A DNA stretch of 64,000 nucleotides from Saccharopolyspora gloriosae. GTDB lineage: Bacteria; Actinomycetota; Actinomycetes; Mycobacteriales; Pseudonocardiaceae. The notes below the pieces were generated by a model. That model did no database searches. It was not told the origin of the DNA and was given only the letters and a program-made list of their open reading frames with translations. The translations under genes and the position numbers were made by a program. Positions 60,465-64,000 of the stretch are shown here, in pieces. The stretch is from NCBI RefSeq assembly GCF_022828475.1, contig NZ_CP059557.1, forward strand, positions 3,519,470-3,583,469. Reading direction: 5' to 3'. Each line of letters opens with the position of its first letter. The first letter of the stretch is position 1.

Positions 60465-61226
60465 TCAGGCCGCCGAAGCGCCGAAAGCCTGCACGAGCCG
60501 TTGTTTCGGGGCGACCGCCGGTAATCCCATCTTCCGCAACGCCGCCCACATCGTGACCTGATTCGCCGTGAGCACCGGCTTGCCCAATTCCTGTTCCAAC
60601 GGGCCGATGATGTCGTAGGTCGGCACATTCGTGCAGCTGATGAACATCGCCTCCGCATCCGGTCGATCCGCCGAACGCACGATGTCGACGACCTGGCGGT
60701 AATCGACCTTCCAAATCCGGCCCAGCAGACCCAGCCCCACACTGGTGACGACCTCGACATCGTGCTCACCGAGGAAACCCACCAGCCGCTCGGTCACGTT
60801 CTCCACGTACGGCGTCGCCACCGCCACCCGCCGCACCCCGAGCACCTCCAGCGCCTGCACCAGCGCACCCGAGGTCGTCACCGCCGCGGGCGCACCGGCC
60901 TCCCGCATCACCGTGGTCAGGTTGCGCTCACCGGCCGCGCCATCGACGAAACTGCCCGACGCGCACGCGTAAGCCACCACGTCCGGCTCCGGGGACAGCA
61001 GGTCACGCGTGGCGCTGTGCACGGCAGCCTCGTCGGAGATCAGTGACGCCATCTCCACCGTCATCGGCACCGGCACGAACGCCGTGCGCGTCACGTACAA
61101 CGTCACGCTCTCCGGCGTCCACCGCCACAACTCGCGGTCCATCGCCAAGTCGAACGGCGCGACCACGCCCACCCCTCGCTGCGGCGCGGGACAGGACACG
61201 GCCCCCAGGAAATCCTCCGGCGGCAT
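60465..61226 (-). CDS. maleate cis-trans isomerase-like protein, two active-site Cys
   Basis: This 253-residue Asp/Glu racemase-superfamily protein carries both Cys: VVAYACASGSFVDG and AMFISCTNVPTYD. Other family segments are GVRRVAVATPYVENVTERLV and KPVLTANQVTMWAAL. It may isomerise maleate to fumarate or act on a related malonate or hydantoin-type carboxylate. The ATG at 61226 lies 15 bases after the DUF3830 stop, so the two are in one operon. The first paralogue lies 183 bases downstream. Confidence 0.85.
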   Translation of the reverse strand: MPPEDFLGAVSCPAPQRGVGVVAPFDLAMDRELWRWTPESVTLYVTRTAFVPVPMTVEMASLISDEAAVHSATRDLLSPEPDVVAYACASGSFVDGAAGERNLTTVMREAGAPAAVTTSGALVQALEVLGVRRVAVATPYVENVTERLVGFLGEHDVEVVTSVGLGLLGRIWKVDYRQVVDIVRSADRPDAEAMFISCTNVPTYDIIGPLEQELGKPVLTANQVTMWAALRKMGLPAVAPKQRLVQAFGASAA

Positions 61227-61240
61227 GCCGCGCACCCCTG

Positions 61241-61735
61241 TCAACCCGAGTGACGTTCGTAGCGCAACCGTTCCCCGACGCTGCCCGAGCGCCACACGTC
61301 GTTGCAGGCCTCCGCGAACGCGCCGAGGTTCTCCACGATCGCCCCGTACACGTTGCCCGGCACCCAGCCCACATCACCGTTGAACAGCAGGTTGTTGCGC
61401 CCGTAGAAGATCGCCAGGTCGATCACGCCCGGCAGCGCCTCGATGTCCTTCTCCTCCTTGAACTCGCGGTCGAGCATCCCGCTGTCGAAGGAGAAGTACA
61501 CGAGGTCACCGGGAATCGGAGTGACCGTGGGGTTTTCCTGGCCCGGCTCCCGCTCGGCGAAGCGCGGCACCATGGTGTAGATCTCGTTGCGCGCGTACTT
61601 CGCGTGATGCACCGGCCCGGCCTGCGGCAACGCCTGCCACACGGCCTCGCAGGTGCGGGGAGCGTCCTTGTCCAGCAGTTCCGCCACGCAGGACACGCCA
61701 CGCTTCTCCAGCGTGATCGACAGGTACCTGGGCAT
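61241..61735 (-). CDS. DUF3830-family (cyclophilin-like fold) protein
   Basis: This 164-residue protein matches DUF3830: MPRYLSITLEKRGVSCVAEL, APRTCEAVWQALP, VHHAKYARNEIYTMVPRF, NPTVTPIPGDLVYFSF and a late NNLLFNGDVGWVPGNVYG. The fold is cyclophilin-like but no prolyl isomerase activity is established to my knowledge. The family often lies beside racemase-superfamily and amidase genes, as here. ATG 61735 gives the conserved start. It is the first gene of the minus-strand operon. Confidence 0.82.
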   Translation of the reverse strand: MPRYLSITLEKRGVSCVAELLDKDAPRTCEAVWQALPQAGPVHHAKYARNEIYTMVPRFAEREPGQENPTVTPIPGDLVYFSFDSGMLDREFKEEKDIEALPGVIDLAIFYGRNNLLFNGDVGWVPGNVYGAIVENLGAFAEACNDVWRSGSVGERLRYERHSG

Positions 61736-61891
61736 CGTGAAATCCGTTCCATGAGAGGGCGGCGAGCAAATGTGGATCGGCCGGTCTCGGCTCGCGGCCA
61801 CCGGATGGCCACGCCGTGCCCTGCCCAGGGCCGAAGACCGCCTCGCGGGCCGGGACGCCGACAGGCACCGGCCCCACCGCGAGATACCTGC

Positions 61892-61926
61892 GGATTGTTG
61901 ACAATCCTACGAGCGCTTTCTAGCGT
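61892..61926 (+). promoter_or_regulatory. GntR-type operator overlapping a sigma-70 promoter
   Basis: GGATTGTTGACAATCC (61892-61907) is a 16-base palindrome. It contains a -35 box TTGACA (61898-61903), followed after exactly 17 bases by TAGCGT (61921-61926) as -10 box for the plus-strand genes. The minus-strand DUF3830 operon starts 157 bases to the left. Binding should block RNA polymerase. Confidence 0.7.
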
Positions 61927-62032
61927 GTCAATCCCCGGCCGCAGACGGCCCGGACGGACACCGCGACGACGCGCGAGCCCTCCCCTGTCCACAGCGCCAC
62001 CCACCGAAGCGCCCACCCCTGAAGGCCAGGTC

Positions 62033-63016
62033 ATGACCGACAACACCCCCACCGTCGTCGTCCTCCACGGTGGCGACCCGCCGCCCGCCATGGACAGCAT
62101 CGCCCGCGTCGCCGAACTCCGCCCCACCACCGAAGACGACCTGGCCGCCGCACTGCCCGGCGCCGACGTCCTGTTCGTGTGGGACTTCCGCTCCGACGCC
62201 GTCGCCGAGGCCTGGCGCCACGCCGACTCGCTGCGCTGGGTCCACGCCGCCAGCGCCGGCGTCGACCGACTGCTGTTCCCGGACCTGCTGCACTCCGAAG
62301 TCGCCCTCACCAACTCCCGCGGCGTCTTCGACGGCCCCATGGGCGAATACGTCCTGGCCACCGTGCTCACCTTCGCCAAAGACCTCCACACCAGCCTCCG
62401 GCTCCAAGACCGCAAGCAGTGGCACCACCGCGAAACCGAACGCATCGCGGGCAAACACGCCCTCGTCGTCGGCACCGGCCCCATCGGCCGCGCCATCGCC
62501 GCACAGCTCACCGCCGCCGGACTCCACGTCCACGGCGCCGGACGCGTCGCCCGCCACGACGACCCCGACTTCGCCACCGTGCACGCCTCCGACGAATTGA
62601 CGGCCGTGCTCGGCGAATACGACTACATCGTGCTCGCCGCACCCCTGACCGACCAGACCCACGGGCTCATCGACGCCACGGCCCTCACCGCGGTCAAACC
62701 CACCGCACGCCTGATCAACGTCGGCCGCGGCGAACTCATCGTGCAACCCGACCTCGTCGAAGCCCTCGAAGCAGGCAACCTCGCAGGCGCCGCCCTCGAC
62801 GTGTTCGACACCGAACCCCTCCCCGAAACCTCCCCGCTGTGGGAGATGCCCAACGTCCTGATCTCCCCGCACATGTCCGGCGACACCCTCGGCTGGACCA
62901 CGGAACTGGTCGAACTGTTCCTCGAGAACCTGCGCAGCTACGCCCAAGACGGCGCACTGCGCAACGTGGTGGACAAACAACGTGGCTACGTCAGCGGAAC
63001 GGAGCGCAAGCGATGA
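62033..63016 (+). CDS. D-2-hydroxyacid dehydrogenase
   Basis: This 327-residue enzyme has the family order: WVHAASAGVDRLLFPDL, the NAD motif VVGTGPIGRAIAAQL, the catalytic Arg in INVGRGELIVQPDLVEAL, the Glu in ALDVFDTEPLPETSPLW and the His in ISPHMSGDTLGWT. It should interconvert a 2-ketoacid and a D-2-hydroxyacid with NAD(P). It begins 107 bases after the -10 box and overlaps the amidase start by 4 bases (ATGA). Confidence 0.92.
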   Translation: MTDNTPTVVVLHGGDPPPAMDSIARVAELRPTTEDDLAAALPGADVLFVWDFRSDAVAEAWRHADSLRWVHAASAGVDRLLFPDLLHSEVALTNSRGVFDGPMGEYVLATVLTFAKDLHTSLRLQDRKQWHHRETERIAGKHALVVGTGPIGRAIAAQLTAAGLHVHGAGRVARHDDPDFATVHASDELTAVLGEYDYIVLAAPLTDQTHGLIDATALTAVKPTARLINVGRGELIVQPDLVEALEAGNLAGAALDVFDTEPLPETSPLWEMPNVLISPHMSGDTLGWTTELVELFLENLRSYAQDGALRNVVDKQRGYVSGTERKR

Positions 63017-64000
63017 CCTCGACCCCCCATGCGGCCACCCCCCGGCCCGTCCCCACCGAGACCACGGCGGCCGACCTCACCGCCACCGACATGCTCGAGC
63101 AGTTCGCCCGCGGCGACCTCTCCCCCGTCGAAGCCACCGAGGCCACCCTGCGCCGCATCGACGACACCGACGGCGCCGTCAACGCCTACTGCCTCGTCGA
63201 CGCCGACCGCGCCCTCGAGCAGGCCCGCGCCTCCGAAGCCCGCTGGGCGCGCGGCGAACCGAACGGCAAGGTCGACGGCGTCCCCACCTCCATCAAGGAC
63301 ATCTTCCTCACCCGGGACTGGCCCACCCTGCGCGGCTCCCGCACCGTCGACCCCGACCAGCCCTGGACCGCCGACGCACCCGCCGTGGCCCGGCTGCGCG
63401 AACACAACGCCGTGTTCATCGGCAAAACCACCACCCCCGAACTCGCCTGGAAAGGCGTCACCGACAACACCCTCACCGGCATCACCCGCAACCCCTGGAA
63501 CCCCGACCGCACCCCCGGCGGCTCCAGCGGCGGCGCCGGTGCCGCCGTCGCACTCGGCATGGCGCCCCTGGCCATCGGCACCGACGGCGGCGGATCCGTG
63601 CGCATCCCCGCCTCCTTCTGCGGCATCTACACCATCAAACCGACCTACGGCCGCGTCCCGCACTTCCCCGCCAGCCCCTTCGGCACCATGGCCCACGCCG
63701 GACCGATGACCACCACCGTCACCGAAACCGCACTCATGCTCGACGTGCTCAGCGGCCCCGACAGCCGCGACTGGTCCGCACTCGAACCACCCGCGCACTC
63801 CTTCCTCGACGGCCTCGACAACGGAGTGCGCGGGCTGCGCATCGCCCTGAGCCCCGACCTCGGATTCGCCACCGTCGACCCCCAGATCGCCGACGCCGTC
63901 GCCCGCGCCGCCCAGGTGTTCACCGAACTCGGCGCCACCGTCGAACACGCCGACCCCGGCTTCACCGACCCCGTCGCAGACTTCCACGTCCTCTGGTTCT
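63013..64000 (+). CDS. amidase signature-family enzyme, 3' end outside the window
   Basis: The 329 visible codons carry the amidase signature triad: Lys in VPTSIKDIFL, cis-Ser and nucleophile Ser in TPGGSSGGAGAAVALGM and IGTDGGGSVRIPASFCG. It should hydrolyse an amide to a carboxylate and ammonia. ATG 63013 overlaps the previous stop, so translation is coupled. The frame stays open to the right edge; usual length is about 460-500 residues. Confidence 0.92.
   Translation, partial: MTSTPHAATPRPVPTETTAADLTATDMLEQFARGDLSPVEATEATLRRIDDTDGAVNAYCLVDADRALEQARASEARWARGEPNGKVDGVPTSIKDIFLTRDWPTLRGSRTVDPDQPWTADAPAVARLREHNAVFIGKTTTPELAWKGVTDNTLTGITRNPWNPDRTPGGSSGGAGAAVALGMAPLAIGTDGGGSVRIPASFCGIYTIKPTYGRVPHFPASPFGTMAHAGPMTTTVTETALMLDVLSGPDSRDWSALEPPAHSFLDGLDNGVRGLRIALSPDLGFATVDPQIADAVARAAQVFTELGATVEHADPGFTDPVADFHVLWF

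Overview
The window is high-GC actinobacterial DNA. GAF-ANTAR regulators, DUF3040 and DUF6221 proteins, a BKACE-type enzyme, an LCP ligase, a GH25 lysozyme and an MRB1590-type ATPase together suggest a filamentous actinomycete; Pseudonocardiales (Saccharopolyspora-like) is my inference. I see no rRNA, tRNA, CRISPR array, complete insertion sequence or replication origin.

Layout. 0-13 kb: the start of a DUF4157-type protein running off the left edge, a secreted beta-propeller-like protein, malate dehydrogenase, a c-di-GMP phosphodiesterase followed by two GAF-ANTAR regulators, an erythromycin-esterase homologue, a BKACE enzyme, a reductase, and a frameshifted amino-acid permease beside a deletion scar. 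13.4-27 kb: a catabolic island. A LysR-controlled operon (HpsN/HisD-like dehydrogenase, NTF2-like protein, nitrilase) converges on a five-gene, translationally coupled operon (double cupin, alpha/beta hydrolase, second HpsN/HisD-like dehydrogenase, SDR, HpcH aldolase). A LacI regulator, an MHS transporter and a Tat-exported GH13 glycosidase complete it. One LacI-type operator (core TACGTATGCA) precedes the operon, the transporter and the glycosidase, so these form one regulon.

27-46 kb: a gene-poor stretch with AT-rich palindromes, then a peptidoglycan amidase, a GH38 alpha-mannosidase, a Cys-rich protein, a gamma-carbonic anhydrase with a GntR regulator, a STAS protein, aconitase, a Clp-type AAA+ ATPase and a drug exporter. 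46-54 kb: phosphoribosyltransferase, MRB1590-type ATPase, GH25 lysozyme, LCP protein, and divergent gabT/gabD. 54-64 kb: a doubly frameshifted CocE-type hydrolase with a TetR gene, a glycerol-dehydrogenase-like enzyme, and a second catabolic cluster (GntR, two maleate-isomerase/Asp-Glu-racemase homologues, DUF3830, 2-hydroxyacid dehydrogenase, amidase). The palindrome ATTGTnGACAAT lies in the gabT/gabD gap and in both promoter regions of this cluster, which suggests that one FCD-type GntR regulator joins GABA breakdown to the cluster.

Five genes (permease, cupin, gamma-carbonic anhydrase, DUF3632-like, CocE-like) carry six single-base frameshifts, mostly in or beside G/C runs. This may be decay or base-call error, and the products of these genes should be read with that in mind.
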